Positions 53,954 to 61,984 are shown, numbered from the stretch's first letter. The stretch is DNA of 64,000 nt from an uncultured Kordiimonas sp. (GCA_947503575.1 CANNDZ010000002.1:496001-560000); one strand, 5' to 3'. The notes: generated by a model from the sequence alone, not told the origin. A program made the numbers and translations.

Positions 53954-55260
53954 TACAGTGTCCTTAATTGGGGAAGGGATTTGCGGCCCAGCATCAGGTC
54001 GGTTAGCGCCCAAACCAGCGCATCAACCCGGTCCGGGCTGTCGCTGCGCGCGGGCGGCGTACCAACAAAATTGCACATCTGGTCTTCAAGGTGTTCAAGC
54101 GCCCCCAGGTGCTTCACGCGGCCTTGTTCATAAAGGGCGGCAACCGGTTCGGCGCGCGCCACCTTGCCCCGCGTGGCATGCACCGCACGGTAAGCAACGG
54201 ATGGGTCGGCTTCCCGCAGGATTGCTTCTACCATCGCGCCACCCATGTTCACTTCGGCCACCAGCCGGTCGGCTTTAAGCTCGTGGTATAGCGCAACCGC
54301 CTTTTGAGCCCATGCATTTGGGCTCAGGCCGCGTTCGCTCGCGTCTCGCACCACAACGGCGGTGCCGTAAGCAGTTACGCCGGCGGCAACAATGCCGCAT
54401 TCATCGGCTTTTTCACCAATGCTGGCGGGTGGGTCAATGGCCACCACAAGGCGCACCAAATCAGGCATGCTCTTGCCCCCGATGCGACTGTTTTCAATCA
54501 GTGACCGGGACCACAGAGCCCCTGGTGTGTCTTCCAGAATTTCGGCGTTCAGTTCCTGCCGGCCAAGCCGCGTGCCTTTATACCTGGCGATAATATCGCG
54601 CCGGAAACCGGTGGCGAGGTTCGGCAGGTTATCATACGTTGTACCCCGGCTGATCCGCACCTTTGGCAGCTCGATAAGCCGCTTCAGCAAGGGAATCGGC
54701 TTGGGAGTTGTCGTAATCAGTGCCTGCGGGTTGCGGCCCAGCCGCAGACCAAACTGCAGCATATCAAACGTGGCTTCCGCTGCCTTCCAGGCGCACAGTT
54801 CGTCGCACCAGGCGGCGTCATGCTGCGGCCCGCGCAGGCGTTCGGGTTCTTCTGCGCCAAACAGCGTCGCAACCGCGCCGTTTGGCCAGGTCAGTGTGCG
54901 TTTGGATGGCTCGAACACCGGCTTAAACCACGGCGGTGATATATTCAAAATGCCGCTTTCGCCTTCGACCATAACGGCGCGGGCGTCGTGCAATGTGGGG
55001 GCTACAAGGGCAATGCGCTTAGCGGCCTTGGTTTCCGCAAGACTGCGCACCCATTCCGCACCCGCACGGGTTTTGCCAAAACCCCGGCCCGCCAGCATCA
55101 ACCAATAGGTCCAGGCCCCGCGGGGCGACCGCTGATTGGGCCGCGACCAGAAGGGCCAGTCATAATGCAGATGGGCGGCTTCGATGTCTGTCAGGCTGTC
55201 AAAAAAAGCCCACCGCTTAGCGGCCGGTAGTGATCTGAGCGAACTTCGTGTAAAGGGCAT
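53953..55260 (-). CDS. Terminase large subunit (GTA-type)
   Basis: 435 residues from ATG at 55260 (AAAGG upstream). ATPase: AGRGFGKTRAG (58-68) as Walker A and DAAWCDEL as Walker B. Nuclease: VVAIDPPASIGEKADECGI and DRVDALVWALTDLM hold the acidic residues. The closest resemblance is to GTA g2-like DNA-packaging proteins, which usually work by headful packaging. It overlaps the small subunit gene by 44 bp. Confidence 0.93.
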   Translation of the reverse strand: MPFTRSSLRSLPAAKRWAFFDSLTDIEAAHLHYDWPFWSRPNQRSPRGAWTYWLMLAGRGFGKTRAGAEWVRSLAETKAAKRIALVAPTLHDARAVMVEGESGILNISPPWFKPVFEPSKRTLTWPNGAVATLFGAEEPERLRGPQHDAAWCDELCAWKAAEATFDMLQFGLRLGRNPQALITTTPKPIPLLKRLIELPKVRISRGTTYDNLPNLATGFRRDIIARYKGTRLGRQELNAEILEDTPGALWSRSLIENSRIGGKSMPDLVRLVVAIDPPASIGEKADECGIVAAGVTAYGTAVVVRDASERGLSPNAWAQKAVALYHELKADRLVAEVNMGGAMVEAILREADPSVAYRAVHATRGKVARAEPVAALYEQGRVKHLGALEHLEDQMCNFVGTPPARSDSPDRVDALVWALTDLMLGRKSLPQLRTL

Positions 55261-55669
55261 CGCGTGCACCTTTCAAATTCAGGCGCTTTGCCAGGGCATC
55301 GGCGTCCAGCGTGCTTTCGCCTGCCTTTGCGCCGTATCTGTCTGGCCTGCGGGCCTTCAACAGAAACATCAACATCGTGTCTGAAAAGTCGGCAACATGG
55401 CCCACCACCTCGCCGCCCCGGTATACGGGTTTTTCAACCCCCTTAACAGCGCGGCGGTAAGCTTCTTCCTCAATCAGGTCAGTGCCCGCTTCTTCGGCGT
55501 GTCGCCAGCGCACGGCAAACTCTGTGTCGTCTTCGCGCCAACGGTAGGGTGCATCTGACTTTATGCCCAATGCCTCTGTTGCTGCGCGAACGGAAGCACC
55601 AGAGGCCAACATGTCAAGAAAGCGCCGCTTTGCGTCAGCTTGCTTGGTGGTGGTAGTGTCACCAGTCAC
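55217..55669 (-). CDS. Terminase small subunit-like protein
   Basis: About 150 residues. An N-terminal helix-turn-helix (FLDMLASGASVRAATEALGIKSDAPYRWREDD in part) and the acidic middle LIEEEAYRRAVKGVEKPVYRGGEVVG are typical of small terminase proteins of this group. I prefer the GTG at 55669, with GGAG 6 nt upstream, because the ATG at 55681 abuts the U-run of a terminator and has no ribosome site. It recognises DNA for packaging. Confidence 0.85.
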   Translation of the reverse strand: MTGDTTTTKQADAKRRFLDMLASGASVRAATEALGIKSDAPYRWREDDTEFAVRWRHAEEAGTDLIEEEAYRRAVKGVEKPVYRGGEVVGHVADFSDTMLMFLLKARRPDRYGAKAGESTLDADALAKRLNLKGARDALYTKFAQITTGR

Positions 55670-55681
55670 CCGGTTCTCCAT

Positions 55682-55716
55682 AAAAAAACGCCGCAGCAGT
55701 TGGCCTGCCCGGCGTT
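55682..55716 (-). terminator. Terminator-like hairpin directly upstream of terS
   Basis: On the minus strand AACGCCG and CGGCGTT pair over 7 bp around a 16-nt loop, followed by a run of T that ends at the first possible terS ATG. Either it ends upstream transcription or it acts as an attenuator of the packaging operon. Confidence 0.75.
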
Positions 55717-55816
55717 AATTGATTGCCTATATCGTGTTCATCCCGCGTCTTCGCAACAATGTTCACGTTAACTGTCCCTATGGTGCATCAAGATGCTTTT
55801 GGGTGCAAGCTATTTT

Positions 55817-55830
55817 TTCGATTTTCGTAA
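55817..55830 (+). promoter_or_regulatory. Operator-like motif TTCG-N4-TCGTAA (copy 1)
   Basis: TTCG ATTT TCGTAA. The same pattern occurs at the repressor switch (59144-59157) and twice near 60.2 kb. It lies beside a possible leftward promoter for terS. Confidence 0.6.
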
Positions 55831-55971
55831 TTTTGTAAAAAAGCCACCCAAAGGCCCCAATATCGTGCGGTTCATGCAGGGTTAATCGAGTTGTTGGTAA
55901 GGTCGCAAAAGTGACCAACTTCAGGATAACTGCCTGGAAGGTTTGGTAAAAGCGGTTGGGATTTAGACAAA

Positions 55972-56008
55972 GAAAAAGCCCGCTCCGGGAAAAAATCCCG
56001 AGAGCGAG
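55972..56008 (-). terminator. Intrinsic terminator downstream of the PAS gene
   Basis: On the minus strand GCTCGCTC-T-CGGGA pairs with TCCCG-GAGCGGGC (13 pairs, one bulge, one G-U), with a T-rich loop and a following TTTTT. It lies about 400 bp after the PAS gene stop. Confidence 0.75.
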
Positions 56009-56299
56009 CAAATTCAGTCACTATGGCTAGTGAAAGAATGCAACAATATGGATGAGAGCGCAAGCACTTTTTTTTAGAAAATTGGGTGGCAATCTTGCCT
56101 TTATGATCAGGATTGCCCGTTTTTTGGCCTTGAGAAGCCCGTTGGCGGCTGGACGTCATAAAGCCCTGATCCTGACAATCTTTCCTTAGGCACTGAATTT
56201 ATTCTGGAATTTTCCTAAAATTGGCGATACACAGCTTTTTATCAGGGGTTTGGTCAGATACATGACCACAGAGCATTTTGATTTGGGGAGACAGTCAAC

Positions 56300-56419
56300 A
56301 TGCGTCAGGATTGTGCGAACGCAAGAGCGCGCCACGGTGTAGCGTGCTGGGCAGCAATGGTTAGTTTTTTCAGTGTAATAGGCGGTGTTCTGTACTGGAG
56401 TCTTTCAGTCGCTAGCTAA
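56300..56419 (+). CDS. Small single-span membrane protein (39 residues)
   Basis: ATG at 56300 preceded by GGGGAG about 9 nt upstream. The sequence is MRQDCANARARHGVACW followed by a membrane segment AAMVSFFSVIGGVLYWSLSV. It converges with the PAS gene (8-bp overlap of ends). No family recognised. Confidence 0.45.
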   Translation: MRQDCANARARHGVACWAAMVSFFSVIGGVLYWSLSVAS

Positions 56420-57056
56420 CAGCGCCTAAACCATCAGACAAATCGCGGTCCGTGTTTTGGGCAGGGATCGTCAGATCAGCTTGCCCTGCCGGCAGGCCGC
56501 ATCCAATGTCAATGTATGTCACGTTGTGCAGCTCTGCTTTCTGGGCCTTGCCGTTATACAGGTCTATTTTTTGAAGCACCCGCGCTGGCTTCATCATACC
56601 AATCACATAGCGAGCCAGCCCGCTGCTGTCAGCAAGCGGTAACAGCAAGCTGGTCAAAGGCAACATTCTACCATTTTCATATGTTACCTCGCGGTCAAGT
56701 TTCATGCCGCACGGAACTGCCAGCACAACATGGGTCAAAGTTTCATAAAGCTGCCGGTGCTCGTCTGGACACACGTCCAGATAGTTGCGGCCGGTAATTG
56801 TAAAGCCGGACAAATCATCTAGCGCTGTCCCACACAATCGGACGTGCATTACGCCCGGCCCTTTGCGTTCCAGAATAAAAATGAAGGGTAACAAACGCTT
56901 CACGTCAGCCGGATTGAACTGCACGCGCGAGGGCACCGCCCCACCGGCTTGGGCCTGAAGGCCGCGCCAATAGCTTGTCAGACGATCAAAATCATCAACA
57001 GTGGACACTCTAGTTCCCCTATTCCAGCCTGCAAGGTTGATCATTTTTATGGTCAA
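56412..57056 (-). CDS. PAS domain protein (PAS_5 family)
   Basis: 214 residues. FDRLTSYWRGLQAQAGGAVPSRVQFNPADVKRLLPFIFILER (in part) and VRLCGTALDDLSGFTITGRNYLD follow the PAS_5 family (PF07310), which is common and mostly uncharacterised in alphaproteobacteria. It has no output domain. Inside the phage element it could be a regulator or a host gene trapped there; its own terminator is at 55972-56008. Confidence 0.8.
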   Translation of the reverse strand: MTIKMINLAGWNRGTRVSTVDDFDRLTSYWRGLQAQAGGAVPSRVQFNPADVKRLLPFIFILERKGPGVMHVRLCGTALDDLSGFTITGRNYLDVCPDEHRQLYETLTHVVLAVPCGMKLDREVTYENGRMLPLTSLLLPLADSSGLARYVIGMMKPARVLQKIDLYNGKAQKAELHNVTYIDIGCGLPAGQADLTIPAQNTDRDLSDGLGAVS

Positions 57057-57099
57057 TACAGGTGCAGATGCCAGAACCCCAAAAAAACCCTACCACAGC

Positions 57100-57750
57100 T
57101 TACGCCTGAGCCAAAATTATACTGGCCAGCCACTTCAGGCCATTCTCGTACCGCCGTTTTAACGTCCAGCGCGACTGATCAGTTTGCAAACATCTTCGCA
57201 CCTTCATCCAGGGTAGTTTGGCCTGCCGTTGTCCATCCTGGTGCCACGCTGCCCAAAACAAAAGATGCCTGTCCCCCATGTCCGGTAGCAACTGCAACAA
57301 ATCCAGCGCTGGTTGCATGCGATCTATTTCTTTCGGGTCGATCCGCGCGGCCCGGCGTGCCTGCATCGCGCTCATGGGGCGCGCCCCATAGTCACCAGCA
57401 TGGGTCGGTGCGTCAGGCCATATCATCCCCCGCATGGTCAGGAAGCCCCGCTCCCGGTCGGGCAAACGGCGCAGGGTCCAGGTTGCTTCCACCAATCGGG
57501 TTTCCACCTTATCCATAAGATCACCAACAGTATTTTCGTGGGCGTGCGTGTCCGGTCGCACTGCTGATGCCGGGCGTGGCTGGCCTGCCGGGCCAGGCAC
57601 AGCATCAAACCCTGACATGCCTTTTACAAAAGCGCGGGCGCTGTCCAGCCCCGGTGTTAACAAGTTTGTTGACGAGTTTGTTGCCCGGTTTGTTGAGGGG
57701 TTTGTTGCCCGGTTTGCTGAGTTGGATGCTGCTGCGGAAGGACGTGACAT
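57100..57750 (-). CDS. DUF6362 family protein
   Basis: 216 residues from ATG at 57750 (AAAGGT upstream). A low-complexity N-terminus with repeated NRAT/NSST/NPST units comes before the conserved part VETRLVEATWTLRRLPDRERGF, MIWPDAP, then IDPKEIDRMQPALDLLQLLP and a C-terminal helix-turn-helix-like part RRCLQTDQSRWTLKRRYENGLKWLASI. This matches DUF6362, found beside phage and GTA genes in alphaproteobacteria. The DNA shows the repeat as tandem TTTGTTG units on the plus strand. Confidence 0.72.
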   Translation of the reverse strand: MSRPSAAASNSANRATNPSTNRATNSSTNLLTPGLDSARAFVKGMSGFDAVPGPAGQPRPASAVRPDTHAHENTVGDLMDKVETRLVEATWTLRRLPDRERGFLTMRGMIWPDAPTHAGDYGARPMSAMQARRAARIDPKEIDRMQPALDLLQLLPDMGDRHLLFWAAWHQDGQRQAKLPWMKVRRCLQTDQSRWTLKRRYENGLKWLASIILAQA

Positions 57751-57801
57751 GGCGGTACCTTTCTGGCTGGGTATTGGGGAGGAGAGGGAGGGATCAGGCA
57801 C

Positions 57802-59112
57802 TCAAGGCTTAGGGGGCTTGCTTACGCTGGTGGTTGAGTGGTCTTTATCTTGACGGGTCGGTTGGCTTTTTGATTGGCCGTTCAATTCTTCGGTCGATTG
57901 GGCTTTCAACTGGCCCCGCCAATGCCACGGCTGCGCATACCGCCGGTGTATTTCCGCCGGGATAAAGGGGTTCGGTCCAAAACGAGGGTTAGGGCCAAGC
58001 GTGCGTTCCTGAAACACCGGATGGTCAGAAGGGATAAACCAGTTTTGGGCCATATAGTCGCCGCGAAACGCGCTGCCTGCGTCACCAAGTACCTGCCGCC
58101 AGTGGTCTGCATTTCCGGGATCAAAAGCCTGTTTGGTATTCTGCCCGCCGGCACGTGCGCCCTTGCACGACCTTGCCAGACCAAACCCGCCACTGGCATC
58201 AGCACGGCGGATTGAGGCCTCTAAAACCGCATCCCTATAATAGCCAAGCCGCAGCGGCGGTTTGCCAGTGCGGGTGATTTCCCGCTGGTACACTGCTTTG
58301 ATGGTTGGCAACACATCCAGCACAAGGTCCACCCCTGCCGCCTGCCAAACCTGAATAACACTATTGTCCATATGGGTATCCGGCCCGCATACGCCCGCAA
58401 TTGCGATACGCCAGCCTTCCTGGCTGTCGGGCCCATTTTTGGTACCAGCCTCTGGCCCACTTTCCGTACCAGTTTCGGGTTCCGCGCCAGGACAGGACGT
58501 GACGTCACTTTCGCTCGCGTTTTCATGCGCGGCTGGCTGCTTTACTTTGGTTTTGGTTTTGGCTGCTATGGAAGGTGCCGCGCTGTTTGCCAAGTTAGTT
58601 GCCACACTGTTTGCCGGGCTGTTTGCCGGGCTTTCGCTGCTTGCACTGTTCGTGTGATCGTCATCGCCTATACCAGTCTGCCGCAGAGTGTCTTGGTCAG
58701 TCTGTTGAACCGTCTTATGCGCAGCTTTTTGGGCCCCTTTGCCGGAAAGCCTCTTGCCAGTGCCTCGCTGACGCTTTGCAGCAAGCGCCCGCCCCCCGCG
58801 TGCCCCGCTAATGCGGTTGCGGGCGACACGCGCGGCAACATCCGCATGGATGCTGGTCAGCTTCTGCTGCTGCCACAAGCCGCCCTCCACATCAAAAAAC
58901 GGCGTCAGGCGAGGCCGCATGCGCCGCCATCGTGCAGGGGTTAACCCAGTGATGCGGGCCAAAGACTTGTCATCCTCCGCCAGCGCGCAATTAGCGTTGC
59001 GCCAAGCACACATCAAAAGCAGCAGGTAAGCACCATGCTCTTCTGTTGTCAGGTGCCGCGTGTCGGCCAGATAGGCATCTGTGTAAAGTGGCATTGCCGG
59101 AAAGGCGGCCAT
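57802..59112 (-). CDS. DUF1376 (YdaU-like) replication-associated protein
   Basis: 436 residues from ATG at 59112 (AAAGGAGA 5 nt upstream, a strong site). The DUF1376 domain is at the N-terminus: PLYTDAYLADTRHLTTEEHGAYLLLLMCAWR, ARITGLTPARWRRMRP, then a basic region GARGGRALAAKRQRG. The middle is a long low-complexity linker (NSPANSVATNLANSAAPS). Such proteins sit in the early region of lambdoid-type phages as probable replication factors. It is transcribed away from the repressor across a 111-bp switch region. Confidence 0.82.
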   Translation of the reverse strand: MAAFPAMPLYTDAYLADTRHLTTEEHGAYLLLLMCAWRNANCALAEDDKSLARITGLTPARWRRMRPRLTPFFDVEGGLWQQQKLTSIHADVAARVARNRISGARGGRALAAKRQRGTGKRLSGKGAQKAAHKTVQQTDQDTLRQTGIGDDDHTNSASSESPANSPANSVATNLANSAAPSIAAKTKTKVKQPAAHENASESDVTSCPGAEPETGTESGPEAGTKNGPDSQEGWRIAIAGVCGPDTHMDNSVIQVWQAAGVDLVLDVLPTIKAVYQREITRTGKPPLRLGYYRDAVLEASIRRADASGGFGLARSCKGARAGGQNTKQAFDPGNADHWRQVLGDAGSAFRGDYMAQNWFIPSDHPVFQERTLGPNPRFGPNPFIPAEIHRRYAQPWHWRGQLKAQSTEELNGQSKSQPTRQDKDHSTTSVSKPPKP

Positions 59113-59117
59113 AAACT

Positions 59118-59164
59118 CTCCTTTAGAACGAGAGATAATTATTTTCGTTTTTCGTAATTTATGC
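59118..59164 (-). promoter_or_regulatory. Leftward early promoter overlapping an operator
   Basis: On the minus strand -35 TTGCAT, a 17-nt spacer and -10 AATAAT (5 of 6 matches). The spacer contains TTACGAAAAACGAA, the operator motif, so a bound repressor would block RNA polymerase. The start of transcription would be about 20 nt before the DUF1376 ribosome site. Confidence 0.65.
59144..59157 (+). promoter_or_regulatory. Operator-like motif TTCG-N4-TCGTAA (copy 2)
   Basis: TTCG TTTT TCGTAA, in the divergent repressor/DUF1376 region. Seventeen bases (59141-59157) are identical to the copy at 60183-60199. A half-site TTCGTAA lies at 59207-59213, just before the repressor start. Confidence 0.7.
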
Positions 59165-59223
59165 AAGCTGTTTTCTGAATAAAAAGGGTTGCATTATTTT
59201 ACTAAATTCGTAATAGTTCGCGC

Positions 59224-59979
59224 ATGTCTGCGCAAAATTGGATACGGGCCGCCTTGAAAGAACGCGGCGTTAAGCTGAAAGATGCGGCAGCGGCGCTATC
59301 CATCACGCCTCCGCGCATGACGGATATTTTGAAGGGCATGCGCGAAGTTCAGTCTGATGAAATCCTGCCGCTGGCGAAGCTGTTGGGCATGTCGTCTGGG
59401 TCGCTGTTAAGCAGCCTTGAGGCAGGCGAGCGGTTGGTTGTCGGTGTCGATATTGATGGCCCCAGCCTGCCTGTCCTTGGCTACCTTACTGGCACAGGCG
59501 CTGTTACCCCGCTGGAAGAGGACGCCCCAGTATCATCGGTGCCTGCACCGCCGGATGCGGACACAGCCGATGGCCTGTATTGCTATGTGATGGGCGATGA
59601 CAGCCTTGAGCAGGAAATCCGCAAAGGCTCCCTGATTATTGCCGGAGACCCACGCACACATTTTTGTCCCATCGTGCCGGGGGCGATATTCCTGATTAAT
59701 CTAGGGGACGGCCGGTTAACGGCGCGCCAGGTTTTCAAGGCTGACAACGGCGAAGACTGGCTAGTGCCTCTGCCAAAAAACCATAACCCGCTTTATGAAA
59801 GCTGGCGTTTTTCCATGCTGCCTGCTGATTTGGATAGCGCTGCAAATAACGCATCCAGCGATACCGGCACAGTAGCCGGCACAGCAACTGGCACCCCCAG
59901 AACCATCCGCGCTGATGATCTTGTTGCTGGTGTTTTATGGGTTCACCGCCGGTTCGCCCCCCAAAAAAAACACCACTGA
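59224..59979 (+). CDS. Phage-type repressor, HTH plus S24-like domain
   Basis: 251 residues. An XRE-type helix-turn-helix at about 16-45 (VKLKDAAAALSITPPRMTDILKG), then an S24 peptidase-like C-domain from about 82 (LPVLGYLTGTGAV; YVMGDDSLEQEIRKGSLIIAG). Ser127 aligns with the nucleophile, but the lysine region reads LTARQVF with no Lys, so self-cleavage may be lost. No ribosome site; TTGCAT-16 nt-TAATAG would give an almost leaderless mRNA. Presumed regulator of the phage element through the TTCG-N4-TCGTAA sites. Confidence 0.83.
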   Translation: MSAQNWIRAALKERGVKLKDAAAALSITPPRMTDILKGMREVQSDEILPLAKLLGMSSGSLLSSLEAGERLVVGVDIDGPSLPVLGYLTGTGAVTPLEEDAPVSSVPAPPDADTADGLYCYVMGDDSLEQEIRKGSLIIAGDPRTHFCPIVPGAIFLINLGDGRLTARQVFKADNGEDWLVPLPKNHNPLYESWRFSMLPADLDSAANNASSDTGTVAGTATGTPRTIRADDLVAGVLWVHRRFAPQKKHH

Positions 59980-60057
59980 AACACGCCACTGAAACACATC
60001 ATTAAAACGCTTCAGCAAAAATCGGTCCCGCAACCCCGAACTTGAGACGCCCCAAAA

Positions 60058-60121
60058 CCGAAAAGCTCCGAAGCCGAAAAGCCCCGAAGCCGAAAAGCTC
60101 AGAAACCGAGAAGCCCCGAAG
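60058..60121 (+). repeat. Four tandem 16-bp iteron-like repeats
   Basis: Units CCGAAAAGCTCCGAAG, CCGAAAAGCCCCGAAG, CCGAAAAGCTCAGAAA and CCGAGAAGCCCCGAAG follow head to tail. Degenerate copies may extend upstream. The position 80 bp after the repressor gene would fit iterons or a protein-binding array. Confidence 0.8.
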
Positions 60122-60185
60122 TCGGTGATTTTGGGTTCGTCCGATGCATTTTTACCCTATTCGTAAAAGTTGGCATTCTTATATT

Positions 60186-60199
60186 TTCGTTTTTCGTAA
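60186..60199 (+). promoter_or_regulatory. Operator-like motif TTCG-N4-TCGTAA (copy 3)
   Basis: TTCG TTTT TCGTAA, part of a 17-bp identity with the switch region copy. A half-site TTCGTAA is at 60160-60166. Confidence 0.65.
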
Positions 60200-60217
60200 C
60201 TTTTTGCTGGACACTTC

Positions 60218-60231
60218 TTACGATTTCCGAA
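60218..60231 (-). promoter_or_regulatory. Operator-like motif TTCG-N4-TCGTAA (copy 4, inverted)
   Basis: On the minus strand TTCG GAAA TCGTAA. It lies 18 bp from copy 3 in opposite orientation, a spacing that would allow paired binding. Confidence 0.6.
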
Positions 60232-60549
60232 ATACTGCACAGGCATCGATTGAGCGGTTAAAGCGCTGCAACACTCGCCGAAAGGCAAATACCGTTGCAG
60301 CAAAGACCCCACTCTGACGGCCTCGGCCCAAGGGGTGCGGCCAGACGGTCACCCGGAGCAAGCCAGTGATTTTCGCTGCCTTGAAACCGGTTTTGTTTCC
60401 CCGGGCTCTCTATATCCGGATATCCACAAACGTCTGTGACCCTTTGTTTTTCTGCTCTTTTCGACAGCACACCCAATACTCCGCGCGCTCAAGCCGGAGC
60501 GGGAGCAACCAGTAACCACTGGCTGCAATAGTTTAGGGAGAGCCATACC

Positions 60550-60711
60550 ATGGCTGCACAAAAACCCTTTGGTGCTGCACTGCGCAAACCTGTCCCTGCC
60601 CCCACAGGGTCAGGCCCATGCACCGCTGCGGAACAAAGCATATATCTGCTGATCGGGGCTGACTGCATCCCCTCCCCGCCTCCAGGCGTCGGCACCCGGT
60701 ATATCCTGTGA
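60550..60711 (+). CDS. Small hypothetical protein (53 residues)
   Basis: ATG preceded by AGGGAG about 10 nt upstream. Sequence MAAQKPFGAALRKPVPAPTG, Pro/Gly-rich, then EQSIYLLIGADCIPSPPPG. The stop overlaps the GTG of the next gene (GTGA), which supports both. No family recognised. Confidence 0.45.
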   Translation: MAAQKPFGAALRKPVPAPTGSGPCTAAEQSIYLLIGADCIPSPPPGVGTRYIL

Positions 60712-61004
60712 CTGTTCAGGTAATCATTGAACGGGCACAACAGCAGATCAGGCAGCGAAAACAGCGCCAGCATTGGCGTTTGGCGGCCGGGCTCTCCCTA
60801 TCCTGGCGGTCCATGCCTGACCCACCGCCATCCGGACCCACCTCGTCAGCGGCCCACTTGCTGCAAACCCGTAAAAGCATGATGAAAATGCGGGACCCGA
60901 TCGGAGTGCTGCATATTGATGCTGCCTTGTGCCGCCACGCCATGATGACGCGGTTGCTGCGCTTACCACCACCTCCGCCACCAGCATCATTGGCTGAAAA
61001 TTAA
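60708..61004 (+). CDS. Small hypothetical protein (98 residues)
   Basis: GTG start coupled to the preceding stop. The basic N-terminus (TVQVIIERAQQQIRQRKQRQHW) suggests nucleic-acid contact; MMKMRDPIGVLHIDAALCRHAMM follows and a proline run ends it. It lies downstream of operator-like sites and may be an early gene of the phage element read opposite to DUF1376. Confidence 0.45.
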   Translation: MTVQVIIERAQQQIRQRKQRQHWRLAAGLSLSWRSMPDPPPSGPTSSAAHLLQTRKSMMKMRDPIGVLHIDAALCRHAMMTRLLRLPPPPPPASLAEN

Positions 61005-61141
61005 TACCGTCGTCAAACCCTTGCGTAGCTGACGCGATATTAAGAAACTATTAACCATAGCTTTGTAGACTTGGGTCACGCGTGTGGGGTCTTAAATCGC
61101 TTGCTTGAACAAGAGCAACGCAAAGAGAGCGACACCTCATT

Positions 61142-61984
61142 ATGACGTTGCTGGGAAGACACGCCGCCGCCTTACTATTCGCCTTTTGCACGGTGTCTTA
61201 CCCCGCCAGCACCCAGGACAATGATGCCCCATCATCCGGGACAAGACCCTTGCAGGTTGTTGGGCTGCAAATTCCCTGGTTATTGGACCAAGACCGACCC
61301 GGCCCCTACAATCAGGTTATTGAAGACCTGATCGGTAGTTACCGCAATGATGTGGTGTTGCATTATTTTCCCCTGAAACGCGCGACACGTCATTTCTTTA
61401 ATGGCGCTGCAGACTGCTTTTTTGGCGGTAATTACGATGACATCTATTTCAAAGACACTTTACTAACGCGCGATAATCTGACGATTTCAGAACCGTTCAA
61501 TATTGTCAGCATCCGGGTTTTTACCCGGCCCGGCACAAAGCCGATTACAAAACCCCAGGACCTGCTTGACCTGCGCCTGGCTGTTGATCAGGCGATTGGT
61601 GGTGCTGAACGGATACAGGCGCGGTACCTTCAAAAACACGGTGATGCAATGACTGCTGTGAATGTGGGGCAGTCCTACGCCCTATTGATGCAAAACCGGG
61701 TCGATGCCGTTTTGATGATGGACTATGATTACGAGCTGTATGCCGCGCGCTATCCGGAAATGGAGCGTCTGAGCGTCTCCCCCTATTTTGAGCTGGAACG
61801 CGTTGAAGATGCAATGATGTGCAAGAAAGGCGAACGCACGTCAGGCTTGATTGAGCATTTCAATAAACACCTGGCTGAAATGAAATCCACTGGGGCGCTT
61901 GGGGATGCACTTTTGCCCGACCTGTCGCTGCATGCACAAAAGAATGCAGAATACCAGCAAGCGCGTTTAACCAACGATCGCTGA
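61142..61984 (+). CDS. Periplasmic solute-binding-like protein (family 3 type)
   Basis: 280 residues. Signal peptide (RHAAALLFAFCTVSYPAST). The body follows the bacterial extracellular solute-binding family 3 layout: IPWLLDQDRPGPYNQVIEDL at the start, KPQDLLDLRLAVDQAIGG as the hinge-return region, and QSYALLMQNRVDAVLMMDYD. No transporter genes are adjacent, so it may be an orphan binding protein or sensor. It lies just outside the phage element. Confidence 0.75.
   Translation: MTLLGRHAAALLFAFCTVSYPASTQDNDAPSSGTRPLQVVGLQIPWLLDQDRPGPYNQVIEDLIGSYRNDVVLHYFPLKRATRHFFNGAADCFFGGNYDDIYFKDTLLTRDNLTISEPFNIVSIRVFTRPGTKPITKPQDLLDLRLAVDQAIGGAERIQARYLQKHGDAMTAVNVGQSYALLMQNRVDAVLMMDYDYELYAARYPEMERLSVSPYFELERVEDAMMCKKGERTSGLIEHFNKHLAEMKSTGALGDALLPDLSLHAQKNAEYQQARLTNDR

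Larger units (their letters stand above)
55717..56299 (-). other. Non-coding control region upstream of the packaging operon
   Basis: About 580 bp without a convincing gene. From right to left it holds a terminator (55972-56008) for the PAS gene, an operator-like motif (55817-55830), and a possible leftward -35 TTGCAC at 55808-55803 next to that motif. Short open frames on both strands lack ribosome sites. Confidence 0.6.
59980..60549 (+). other. Non-coding region with tandem repeats and operators
   Basis: 570 bp between the repressor and a pair of small genes. Holds four 16-bp tandem units (60058-60121), a half-site (60160-60166) and two operator-like motifs (60186-60199, 60218-60231). Small open frames lack support. 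Confidence 0.6.

Noticed and set aside
55778-56011. 77-codon minus-strand frame upstream of terS
   Set aside because: It runs through a clear terminator hairpin and the operator motif, has no ribosome site, and its sequence shows no domain pattern.
60058-60121. CRISPR array
   Set aside because: The 16-bp units are directly adjacent with no spacers, and no cas gene is present. The same applies to the 17-bp repeats at 62.06 kb.
31048-61004. Attachment sites or a tRNA target for the phage element
   Set aside because: No tRNA gene and no convincing flanking direct repeat could be found by eye at either end.
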